This document shows positions 34,793 to 47,274 of a stretch of 64,000 bases of DNA, in pieces (the first letter of the stretch is position 1; each line of letters begins with the position of its first letter). Source of the DNA: Polyodon spathula (lineage: Eukaryota > Chordata > Actinopteri > Acipenseriformes > Polyodontidae); assembly GCF_017654505.1 (NCBI RefSeq), contig NC_054535.1, forward strand, positions 41,668,664 to 41,732,663. The letters are read 5' to 3'. The notes beneath the pieces are model-generated. The model was not told where the DNA came from and did not search any database. It saw only the letters and a program-made list of their open reading frames with translations. The position numbers and the translations under genes were made by a program.

Positions 34793-36145
34793 CGCTGTTA
34801 GAAAACAATTTATTTCTTTATTTTCTCTTTAAAACCTATATTTACCTTGAACTTCTGATATTTTGCCGGGTAACATTACGCTGAGGAAAATAGTCCCTAA
34901 CATAATTAGAATAGAGAAACGTACACGTAGAGAAAATATTAAAATTATTATTATTGCTAACATATTTATTAGTCTTTCTTATTATAATTTATCTGGACAT
35001 GTACAATGTTGAATAGTCCGTGTAGTATTGAGTCAGACTCGAAACTTGCTGTTGGAGGCGGGGCATCATTCAAGCAGGCAGGGTGTGGATTGGCTGGTAA
35101 TGAAACAACTGAAACAGGGTTGGCAGTTTGACTGGTTAATTTTGAGGGAGGGTGTTGTTTGGCTCCAGCTGATGACACAATTGTGGACCAATCATGTTTT
35201 CCCTGTTGATTTTTTGTCCAGTAGCTCCGAATTGAGCCTTCATTACAGTGTCCTGTCACAGACATGATTTTGCTTATCTCTAGACCAGCGTCAGAAAGTA
35301 TGTTTAAGTAACTTTTTATGTTATCAGATCACTTGTAGATTAAAATGTTAAGGGGAAAAAGCCAGTATTTGTGCGCAGATTGATTTTAAAATATAATTCA
35401 CATTTAAGCACTTCAGTGTTCCAGCGGGCATCTATACAAAATAGAAGCCCGCTACATCTGGATGCTGACTGGCTGTTCGCAGTCAATCTTTTAATAATCA
35501 CAAATAAAATTTCGATTTATATGTCTGTCACAAATTGACCTCTTGCCAAACACATGCCTTTTAAATGCCTGATTCTTTAGTCAGGCAGCAGTGTGTGACC
35601 AGAAAAGCTAGGAGACACTTATGTTGGCTATGAATTTAAGTGGGAAGCTGCTTCTACTCTCCTTCCAAACGCTATCATAGCTTGGACTGGTTACAAACTG
35701 ATTTGTTTCATCTAAATTTAGTTCCCTCTGGCTTTGGGTTTCTTCATAATTAAATTTTACCTTGGCATGTGAGATAGCTTGGTCCAGGACTAAACCAACA
35801 GTTGGGATCAAATTTTGAACCCCTGTGGCAATGCAGTCCTGACGGGTATGGAATAAGGCCCACAGTGGGTTAATACTGTCATACCTTTTACCATAAAAGC
35901 AAATATCATGAACCTTCTGCTCATATATCCGCTCCATCTGCAAGCAATTAAAAAAACCCAGATTCCAGCTCAGTCACAGTGTGGATTAGTTTGAGAAAGG
36001 CTGCTGCCTGGCCTTTACCATTTTCACAACAGTTCTTCAGGTCAGCCTAGTGGAAGAGCCCATTGTCATTGCCTCTGTATTGTCTGAAGGGTTCCATCTC
36101 TCTGTCTTTTTTTTTTCACCCACAGAACTGAACAAACAGATTCCC
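34793..36145 (-). other. Probable ADAMTSL1 3' UTR and downstream flank
   Basis: DNA following the ADAMTSL1 stop. A reverse-strand AATAAA lies at 34970-34965, but the true poly(A) site is unknown. A 111-codon open frame (35943-35608, - strand) is not recognised and is not called as a gene. Confidence 0.4.
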
Positions 36146-36252
36146 TCATGTGTCCTTGCATGACTCACAGCAGCGCACCTTGAATTGGGAGAGCTGGCAG
36201 AGTTTCAGCTGCTTGACTTTCTCACAGTGTCTGGTGGTGTCCCGGCACTCAA
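36146..36252 (-). CDS. ADAMTSL1: ADAMTSL1 terminal exon: PLAC domain and stop
   Basis: Encodes FECRDTTRHCEKVKQLKLCQ and LSQFKVRCCESCKDT, ending in TGA at 36148-36146. This is the six-cysteine PLAC motif that closes ADAMTSL1 and ADAMTSL3. Confidence 0.96.
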
Positions 36253-39200
36253 CTGTAAGAAAACAATGCTGGCATTAAAGACCTGTACCGTGTTCAGAAA
36301 AGGATAGTGAGTAAAAGAGATAGCTTACTACAAAAAGGGGAAAGTCCCAAGTTACGATTGGCCTGACTGCTGCTAAAAAGTGTATCTTGAAAGTCTTTTC
36401 CTATTAGAGTTTGGCACTGGCTGAACAATTTAGATACACTGTCCGCATGGAGACATCCATTATTCAATGGGACTGTGTTCTTTCAGCAATGAATGTAACC
36501 TTAGACTTTCTATATATATTGTAAACTTAATGAAATCTCACATTTCTGACAGGGGAGGATGTTACAGCGCTGCCAGTTGGCGGGTCTCTGTCTCCAGGAA
36601 CAGAACTGCTCCCTCCCGGCCTTGCCACTCTGGAGGTGTATGCAGTCCACCCTCCTGGACTGGAAGCCGTAGTTCCCACAGGTGGCTGTGCATTGAGTCC
36701 AGGAGCCCACGTGCCACTGCACATTGCAGACCTCGGCAGTACAGCTCTGGGTGCTGGGTGGCCTGCAGGCAATCACACACACAAGTACACCAGGCTTTAC
36801 TTTGAGATTAAACACACGCACTTGTGACCTTTACCGCTGGTCTAAACCCAAATTAAGATCACTTATATTTCCAAGTGTTTTCATTTTTATTTTGAAAACT
36901 AAAAAAGTTAGTTATTTTGGGATTCTGTGATTTTAACCCAGTATGCCTGAATATTAAGTCAAAGTGACCTATAATGTAGGACAATAGGCACATTTGGGTT
37001 AACTACATTCTTCTGTGTGTCTTGCTGCATTAGCCTGCAAATAATCAAGATCCCAGATCTATGTATTGACTGGTATACACATGTCCCACTAGTGCAAAAG
37101 AAACAGAAGTGTTATAAAATGAAATTCCTCAATATAAACAAACATACCTGAGCCCACTACTGCACTGATTAAAAGGCATCACAGTGCCATTCTTTGCCTG
37201 GCAGAACACCTGCCTGTGCTGTGTAGCTTGTCTTAGTCCAATACACTGGCCATTACACTGTTAAAGAAGAAACAGCCACGTTAATTATGTCGACTGGTCT
37301 GGCAGGCTCAATCATGCAGCTGTCTAAATAGCTGTCTGTGAGCTTAAGGGTGTCATGGTTTTCATTGACCCTCCCATGCCCCTTACACATAAACCTGTTT
37401 AACATTAAACCTATAATTGAAAATTGTCATATCACAATTTAACCAACTTTAAAAAGAAACCAGTGATGCAGCAGGAAAGAAATCTCATTGATCCTCTGCC
37501 AATAATGAGTTCCTGATCCTCTAATTGTGAAAAGCGTGTGCATTGAAAGGAATTACAGTCTTCAGCCATCTGAATCCCCCCACAGTAAAATAAAAATTTA
37601 AAAAAATCTGTCAGGCAGATGACACAAACTATCCAGTTACACTAAACCCTTTGAAAGGTACAATGCTCTCCTGACAAGATGAGGTTTGAGCACAGTTATT
37701 TTTTGAATATCTGTTTTCATGCCTTGCATGATGTAACCAGGTACTTAAAACCTCCTATTGCAAAATAACACAGCTTTATTTCAAATTCAGACCTGTGCTA
37801 AATAACATTAAACTGCATTAACATATAAAACTGTAACAGTGCGAACCCACAAGGCTTAGATGAACAATTATTTTATAATGTGTTCTCTACATTTTTATAG
37901 TTTATTAACTGTGAGTTCAAAAATGATCCTTAAATCAGAAAAACAAATGGGGTGACAGTAGATGAACAGTGGCAGCTTAAAGATGGTGGATATTCTACAC
38001 TTACCAATAAAAAAAGTAGCAGAAGAGTTACCCACACTCACCTGCGCCCAGGTGGACGTGGCCCACTCCACACAGGGAAGAGTGTTGCACGGCTGTATGT
38101 CTGCTGGGCGTTTGCCAGTATGAGTGCAGCTCACTTCTGTCAGCGTCACAGAGATTCCATCAGCCGTTACCTTGTTGCAGGTAACTTTGCGGCTCAGTAT
38201 GCCCCCTCCACATCTCCGTGAGCATGGAGACCAGGGCGTCACTACCCACCTGAGCGGGGCACAAGGCAGAACGTTAGTGGCTTTTGTTATACAACACAAA
38301 AGAGTTCCCTTTTATGAATTGCTTCTACACGTAATTGCGTACATCCGAACTGAAAGGTATCTGATATAAATCGCAGCCAAGTACTGCTCTGTGATCAACT
38401 ACGCAAATGTTACTGTACTTTTTTTACTGGCCTGCTCACTGGAGAGCTACAGTAGCATGTGGCCTACACACTCAGCAAATGTTTGTATAGTTAGGCACAG
38501 CCCTGGTTTGATAAAATGTACCAAACAGAATGTTTTAGATAAATATCTTTACACATTGTTGGAATTTTCCCATAACCTGTACAGTGAAAATTAGTAAAAA
38601 TGAACCCCACCTGGGAAGGCAGTCTTTGATATTGCAGGGAGCTGGTTTCAGAGCAGGCTTAGGCTTGTCCTTGCAGAGTGACCGGTTGACTTCCAGGTTG
38701 TCCCACAGGCACTTCAGCCTCGGATATTGGGTGCCTTTGTTACCACAAGAAGCAGAGCATGGCATCAGGTCATCAACCCTCCACTCATAGTCTGTCCAAA
38801 TATAAAAGAATATGTATTTAAATTATTTTTCCCTGTCCTACTAAGTCAATGAATTGACAACACTGAAATCTGAATTCATCTCAGTTTATCCACATAGGAG
38901 TGAAGGTACAAGCAGAGGCAATGTGAGCCTCCTTATAGGGTATACTCTATCTCTTGGGGTATGAGGGTGTGCACTTAGCAACATGGCATTTTTTTTTTTT
39001 TTAATTATGATTCATTACACTCAATAATCTTGGTCCACATGCATCTAGACCAGGTTGAAAGTAACGCTTAGGGCAGTATAGGATGAATGGATTGTTTACA
39101 GTTTTTTTTTAATTTTGAATCTGCAATTATTTTTTCTCATTTTCTCCCCAATTTGGAAAGCCCAATAATTTTATTTTTTTTGTTTCAACCCAGCTCAACG

Positions 39201-42200
39201 GTGCCACCACCGCGCTGATTCGGGAGAAACGAAGAAGACGGACACATGCTTCCTCTGAAATGTGTGCCGTCAGCTTCTTTTCATTCTGCAGGCCTGCCAT
39301 GCAGGCACCTCAGAGTTATAGCGTCGGGCCATGCAGCTCTAGGCAGCTTACAGGCAGACCCATAGGTGCCGGGCCAGTCTACAGGGGTCGCTGGTGCGCG
39401 GTAAGCCGAGGACTCCCTGGCCGACCTAAGCCCTCCTCATCCAGGCAGCACTCGGCCAATTGTGTGCCGCCCCTTGGGAGCTCTTGTCCACGGTCGGTAG
39501 TGCAATAGTCTGGACTCGAACTGGTGACCTCCAGGCTACAGGACGCATCCTGCACTCCACGTGGAGTGCCTTTGCCTGATGCGCCACTCAAGAGCCAGAT
39601 TGCTTACAGCTTTGCTAGTAACTGACACTTTAAAATGTATTGGTAAATGTGATTAGGCATAATCCCATTCCATATAAGGGGGTAGGGGGGGGGGGGGGGG
39701 GGGGGGCACAGTAGAATATTCTTCACCCTCATATAACAGGCCCGTGGTCTACTTCTTTCAATTCTTGAGATCACTTGGCTAGCATTACAATACTGTATCT
39801 GAAATTCACACTTTCCATAAAGCATATTTGAGATTTGATTGTATTAAACAGCCCTTTATAATTGTTATAATATAGACAAAACAAACCTATAAATTCAGAA
39901 AATACCCTTGAAACTCATAACAAACAACCACCTATCACAGAAACATACAAGCAAATCTATATGTAACACTGGAAAATGACTTGCCTCGTATATCTAAGTC
40001 TGCCCTTTGCTGTAATGTGCCTGCGTCGTTCTCTGATAGGCAGCGCACTTCTCCATGAAGGTGCTTGGTAACATTTGTAAGTCGCAGGACCTGCCCTTCT
40101 GCCAGGAGCTGATGTGTTGTTTCTGCTGCACTGCCTAGAGACTGGCTGTTGAGAAACCAGGAGATGTTTGGTTTGGGGTGGCCCTTCACAGGACAACCTG
40201 ATTCAAGAGGGAAAAAAGATACATCGCTTTAGGGATTCATGTCTGGAACCTCAGGGCCCTATCACAAAGTTGTTCACAATGCTTAATGAATCAGAGCCCT
40301 TAGTTCAAAATCATGTTATGCACAAATATTCAAAATTCCATCAACAATCAGGCGTATGAGTAATAAATCAGCTCCGATAAGCAAGTAAAAAAGCAAAATG
40401 AGTTTTTGTTTGTTTGAGAAGTATTAAAATTAATTTCAAAAGGTCACATTTGCATACTTAGAAGCATAATTTAACTACTGCTTCATTTTGCTTCTTTATA
40501 GCTTATTCTTTAAAAACTGTTTGCTTTCTTCAACAAATCTGCCTTAGCATTTGCCACAGCCTTCTTTTGAGAAACCAAGTGCATTACAGTGACAAGATTG
40601 CACCTAGAGGATATTTTCCAACAGGTAATTCATCTGACAGTTATTTAAAGAAGACAGTCCTCTGCTTTCAGTCTGTCCTCAAAATCTGTTTAATAACTTT
40701 ACAATTGGCTGGCAATCTGAATGACTGTCCACCACAGGGCTGTAAATCACCGGTATTTGGTCTTGAGATGACAGCTAGAGGTTCAATAGACGTGGAAGTC
40801 ATTCCTTGTTGAAATCGAGCACTATTGTCCACAGTTTCAGGAGCATCTGTTTTTCCCCAGTGTAAATTTGCAAAGCTTGGGTGGTTCCGAGGTTGCCTGG
40901 CCTGTCTCATGCATCTTTTTTTTTTTTTTTTTTACAGCATGTCTTAAAAAAGTTAAATGAGAATGATTTAGTTGGATTTGTACAACGTCGCCTATATCCT
41001 CTAAATAATCTCATTCTCATAAGGCTGTGTCTGATACAATCACATTCTAGTACTTGATAATATTGCCAAATTCCCCCTCTTGTCATTCATTTGACATTAA
41101 AACTCAACCCTCTCAAATCCTCCATCTTTGGCGAAAGAGGCCATCTGTGAGATTCTGGGGCCCGTTTCACAAAAGTGATTTGCGACGATTCGCAATTGTA
41201 AGCACCTCGCAAATAAAAAAATTTGGTCTCCTAAAACTTTCTAAGGGCTGCGACATCGCCGATTTTCACCAGAAACCGGTGACAGCCAGACAACAGCAGC
41301 AAATAGCAATTTTCATTGCTGATCCTATAGAACATACAATGGCACTCATACTGCTAGTCAAATCCTTGATGCATATCCAGATTCCAAATTAATATCAGTA
41401 CCGATTGCCAAGAAGGGAGATAACTAATCTTAAGGCTAGCATTCACTGGGCCATTATTGTCGCCTGTGATATGTCGTCAGTGATTTTTCATGAGAACCTT
41501 CTCACCATACACGGGATGATTTTTGTCAACTGGTGAGAGAATGGCAGAAGGACTGGCGGTTTTATTTGCTTGTACAGCTTTTGCTTTGATAGTAAAAAGA
41601 GAAATAAAAACAGAAAGATGAATAGGATTATTCATCTGGATTCAAAGAAGGAAGAAAGGGGGGAATTTAATAATAAATGGCAGATCTCCGTCATGAAGAT
41701 TTAAGTGGTTACAGTAATTTTGTCAGGATGGATCCTGCCACATTCAAGGAGTTGCTGGGGAAAGTGAGTGGTAAAATCACTTTTCAAAACACAATCCAGC
41801 TGGTGAATGACTGGCACTGACACTCGCTAGCTCTCCATATCATAATTATAATATAAACAACCCTCACTCACGCTCACCTTTATACGACGTCTATTACCTT
41901 TTTATTTTCAGGAGAGTTGTACCTCTTGAGTGTTTGTATAGGGTCCCTGCACAAAGCATTGGACAAATTATGCCTGAAACGTGTAAAGATATTTATGAAG
42001 TGCCACAAAAATGTGAAGGTAACATAAATAATCAAAGTACATTTTCAAATCCTTCCCTGATTGTACTAAACATTCTAAATGGTTATTTTAAAATGTGAAA
42101 TTTTTATGAATATGTAGGATTGTGTATGAGAAGTGTAATGGAAATGCGTGAGAGAGAAAACCTTAAACTAATAAAATGAAATAATAATTAAAGGGGTTTA

Positions 42201-43002
42201 TTATTTTGACATGGACCGTGGCTGATAGCGGTTCTGTTTATTGTAAAAATAAATAAATAAATAAAAAAGACCCTGCTTGTGGGAACCTGCTTTATTTTCA
42301 TGCAACGCTACAGTATCATAACATGTCACTGCACCATGATCTGTTATATTAATTGTGTACGAAGTAGGACTGTGGTAATAAATAATAAAGTGCGCTAAAA
42401 CCATTTAGTTTCAATTTTAAATCATCTTTTTTTTTTTTTTTTTTTTTTGCATTGTACAGTAATGTGAACAAAGCATCACGATTTTTTTTTTGTTACTGGT
42501 AGCCTATATGCTAAAGTAGCTTTAGATATTTATTTCAGTTTACGACCAACTGTGAGATCACACAATGTTATTTTTCAGGTCAACAGCCTATGTACTTCAA
42601 ATAAATTTTTCATGTGTGCGTCTTTTAAAGTGGACACCTCATTTTTTTTAGACAACCTGCCTGTCTAATGAAAAGTCTGGTTTAGCGAGACGGACTATCT
42701 TTCATTGTAGACAGTGTGGTTTTGTCGGACCGACAGACCGCTTGCGACAAAATCGCCCTGTATATGGTGGCCTTAAGGGTGGTCAAACGTATTTTACATT
42801 TAAACAGAAACAAATCTAAATTGACCTTTATTAATCAGTCTAAAGACATTTCAAACAAAAACTTTAAAAAAAAAACAAACAAACAAAAAAAGCCATTTAA
42901 GCCATTAAGGGGGAACGTGTTTTTGCACAAAATCAATCTCATTGGACCTGGAAGTAAAATTTTTACATTTACTGTGCATGCTGAACACTGACTTTCAATT
43001 TT

Positions 43003-43088
<86 letters not shown>

Positions 43089-43376
43089 CATCACAATTCA
43101 AATTTAAAACATTTGTGCATTTTGTAATCTGCGTGATTTATTAGAAATTTGCCATAGCTGGATCTTAAATATAAATTTTGTCCCTTACTTTGAATGAGCA
43201 CCTGTATATGCAAGAAAGGTTTTAATTTAGTTCATATTGAATCCCCCTATGCCAAAATGTTTGTGTTAGATGCTGCCATTCAATACTCTGGGATTACAAA
43301 TGGCAGTTTCATTTGGGCAAATCTTGATGTTTGCCAATCGCTTTGCCAGTGGAGATATTGGGAGACAGTGGGTTAG

Positions 43377-43424
<48 letters not shown>

Positions 43425-46400
43425 TGTATTAACAGTGTGTGTAACTTATAACTACTCTTAGATAACAAAAGCCGTGTTTACTTACGTTGGGTTAAAGGCA
43501 GCAGGAAAAGCTATCTGCTTTTCTTTTTTTGCTCTCAATACCAGCAACAACTACTTCACCAATTATATTTAGACAATTTTTTCCTTCTCATTTGAGGTAT
43601 TTTTCATCTCCCTTCTTTTAATTTTGTTCTACTTACTAAATTTATCAGTTTTTTTCTTATTTCAGGCACCGTTCTCTGCTCCACCCTAGAGCATTTACTG
43701 ACTCTGTGATTATCTTTCACTTTTTTTCTTGTCTTCATTAGTTAAACTTCTAGACAACTTGCCAAACAGAACACATTTGTGTTGGCCAACCATTTCTATA
43801 ATCGCATCAATCATGGGGTTTCCATGCGAGTCAATTTACACGTGAAATGGCGATGCGCATGCATGTTTGGGAGAATTACTCGGGCAAATCAGGTTTGTGG
43901 CCAAAAAAAATGGCCAAAATTGAGGGATAGGGTAAATCTCATTTACTCGTGTAAATGATGAAACACATGGGAAAATCCACGCCCAGTTTCGCGCGGAAAC
44001 CCGCATTTCATGTGTAAATGTTAATGAGCGTGTTTATCCTTAACTATAAATATTTCAAGGGAGCATCATTAATATGTTTGCATCATTGATATTTAACGCA
44101 ACAGTAAATCCAACACAACTTAAAAGAAAGGAGACAATCTCTGACAGCACGAGACTCCTCAGATCGCTACTGTCCAATTGAAACTGGCAGCTGACGTAAC
44201 CTTCACCGTTACCAAGTCTGCTTATAATAAACGGAATTGGGCTTGTTTTTGAGAGTCGCTGGTTGGAATTGGCATAAACACAAAATACTGCACTTGCGAA
44301 TTGCTTTATGAAACGCACGCAGCAACAACCCCTGCGTCCTCGCAACCTCAGGACTTATGAAACAGGTCCCTGAAGTTTTAACATCTGTCGATGATGGTCA
44401 AGTGGTTTATGAATGGGACACAAGCTGGTCTTGGTTAAGGCACTTGTTGACTTTTCTACTGCTTTCCTGTATCTGTGTGCTCTTTAAACACAGACGCACG
44501 GAAATAATTATTTTCTTGTTTATACAACTAAATATGTGCTTTATAAACTAGCCAAACAAAAAAGCTTTGTGAAAGTCAGGACCACTAGGGGAATCTGTAA
44601 AAATAAAAAAATAAAAGGAGGGATGGGCAAACTGCCCAAAGAATAAAAAATCCAGCATGAAAAAATGCCTCCTTTGAGTTCTCATTCTCCAGTGGAAAGA
44701 AATGGCGTCAGAAGCTAAATATACAGGCACACAACAGCCAAAGGGACAGAGGGTCAAAGGCTGAGTCACCAATGTGTATGAACAGAGATTCTGCAAGTAA
44801 AGTATCTACCAGCAACTATAACTGAACACGAAGGCAAAAAATAAAAAAATACATGCTGTGGCAGGCTGGCAAGTGGAAAGAGGCCCAGAGACAGACTGCA
44901 GTTCAAAAAAAATACTAATTTTATTATAAATAACACTAAATAAAGTGCACAAGGGCAAAATAAAGATCTTTAAACACAAATAGAAAGATAACAAAACTTA
45001 CAAAAATAAGGTTTCCAGGCTGGGCAATGCCTTCACTGGATTTATCAAAATTAAAAAATCACAAAACAACCACAAACACCAACCTGCTTCCTCAGCTCCC
45101 TCCTCCTAAATGGGAAGCAGAGGCCTCCTTTTATGTCAGGTGGCTGGGCACTGATTGATCGTTAATTAACCCCCGGCCACCTGAATATAATAAACCCAGG
45201 CAGGTAGGGGAAATTAACCCCATCCCTGCCAATTTAAAAAGGGCAGAGCTTTGCTCTGCCACACATGCCTATGCAAGTCACTGTGAGGTTCCTGAAACAA
45301 AGCTAATGTTATTGCAATGACTTCCTGTGACAAAGACGGCTGTAGTGGGGATGTCAGACCAGAAGAAACACACAGTACTGCGAGATGAAATGATGAATAA
45401 ATGCGCTGCTGTGCAGTTTATTATTTTTAGAAAATAAAACAGTGGTACAAAAAAACAGGATATGGCACTTGACGCCAAAATAAATAGACAAACAAAAAGT
45501 ACTAGCACTAAGCAGACAGACAAACGAGTGGATGAACAGACAAACACGGTGAGTTAAATTAATTTACTTTCACTTCTCTTTTCGTTTTCTCCTTCTTCCC
45601 ACCCGTTCTCCACTTACCGAACACACAACCCCGAGTGAGTAAAAACAGGCTGCTATTATGCAGCTGTACCGAGACTTGATTGCTAATCATCATTCAATTG
45701 GAGTCTCGGTACAACTGCACGTGAATTAATAAAAAGTGCAATTCCCCTTGCTCACATATTATTACATTTTACCTGCACATGAAGTGCTGTGCAAATTTGA
45801 AACCCATATTATATCCCCTGTACCAATTGCAATACACCAACATTAATACACTACACACAACATACAACACAGAAATGGGGGGCAGGGCAGCAATGGTAGC
45901 CCTAGTGCCACATTTAATAAAGAAAACAAAACAAAGCTAAAAATAAGTTTGTCACGAAAGGCGAGCGCTAGTCCCTCTAAAAAGGAACGCCCCCCTCCAG
46001 GAACCTACTGTTCTAAGCAAACCCTCTGTACACTGTTTGGGATCAACATCCCCTGAACTGATCTACTTCTGGGCTCCCAGAGTCCCGGCATTCTTATGCC
46101 GACTCCTGCCTCTTCAAACGGCCTCGGCTGGGCAATGTCTTCATGAGCACCATTTTGGAGTGGAAGGGTTTTGTGTAGTAGTTTTCTCCATGGAGCGGAT
46201 GCCGTCCTCCTAGATGTCAAAACAGCACCGGTCTGTGTAGCAAGGCAGTGCAATCGCCTTTGGCTGTGGAATAGACACCTTTTGAGCTCCACACAGCCTC
46301 CCTCGGCACGCCCTCCAGCCAATCGGGACCTCACGATCAACTCTGGACCAGACGAGCATACCTGCTCAGTTAGTTTCTTAGCAATGCGTCTCCTGTTGCG

Positions 46401-47188
46401 TGTCCCAGCTGCTTCCATAAAGACACACATGCACTCAACAACCAGTGACGGGTCTCCCTGTCACATATACCCCCCACCTTAGAACAGCACCACCGGTCCG
46501 TCCGATGCCTTTGGATGGTTCCTCTTCTGTGGCGGTTGGGTCAGAGTCGTCTTTGGCGCCATCATTTGGCGTCTGGGAAATGGCAACAGGGGACCAAGAA
46601 GCCTTGGAAAGGATGCCAGAGCCAGAAAAGCTACTATGTTTATAGTCCAAAACTCTTAAAGCAAAAGCGTGAATGGGTTTGACATAAAAGTGCAGTATAA
46701 GCATGACGCTACTACTCTACTTCCCCTGACAGTTTTATGGAGGTGAATGGTTGCAGATTTCTAGCATTCTGATGGAGCTGGAAAACCTTTTGTTTCAATA
46801 AATGGCATTCCCAGAGGGTTGTGTAACATTGATTCTGGAAAGGATGAATTATAGCACATATTTATGGGAATGAATACCATTGTAAGTAAAACCGAACACA
46901 AACTATTTTTTAATGTGGGTTACAAAGCTGACTGCCTCCAACCATCTACATGGACGGGGGGGCACACATGCCGCAGCAGAGTTGCACGCAACAAGCCTTT
47001 GAGGAACGAACACAGATGTAGGCGTTTGGGAGAAACATTAAAAATCAATAGACTTGTCTTAGGAATGTTTCTCCTTATAAACCGTATATGGTAATGCACT
47101 TTGGGACATACATTTCTCAGAGTGAAGGGCAGTAAAGACCTCAAGATGTTTTCTCACAAAAAAGTGGCATGCTAAAGACAGGTGGTGC

Positions 47189-47274
<86 letters not shown>

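Larger units (their letters stand above)
41157..44370 (+). mobile_element. PIF/Harbinger element relic
   Basis: Imperfect inverted ends GGGGCCCGTTTCACAAAAG (left) and, inverted, GGGACCTGTTTCATAAG (right), typical of Harbinger. The interior carries transposase remnants at 41677-41800 and 41930-42017. The middle is filled with microsatellites (43018-43080, 43376-43422). No 3-bp TWA duplication survives. Confidence 0.7.

Noticed and set aside
35608..35943. A 111-codon - strand frame after the ADAMTSL1 stop.
   Set aside because: It lies in the probable 3' UTR and resembles no known family; a frame of this length can occur by chance.
42835..43101. Open frames with alternating Ile-Tyr, also at 47059-47482.
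   Set aside because: These are translations of TA and TG microsatellites.
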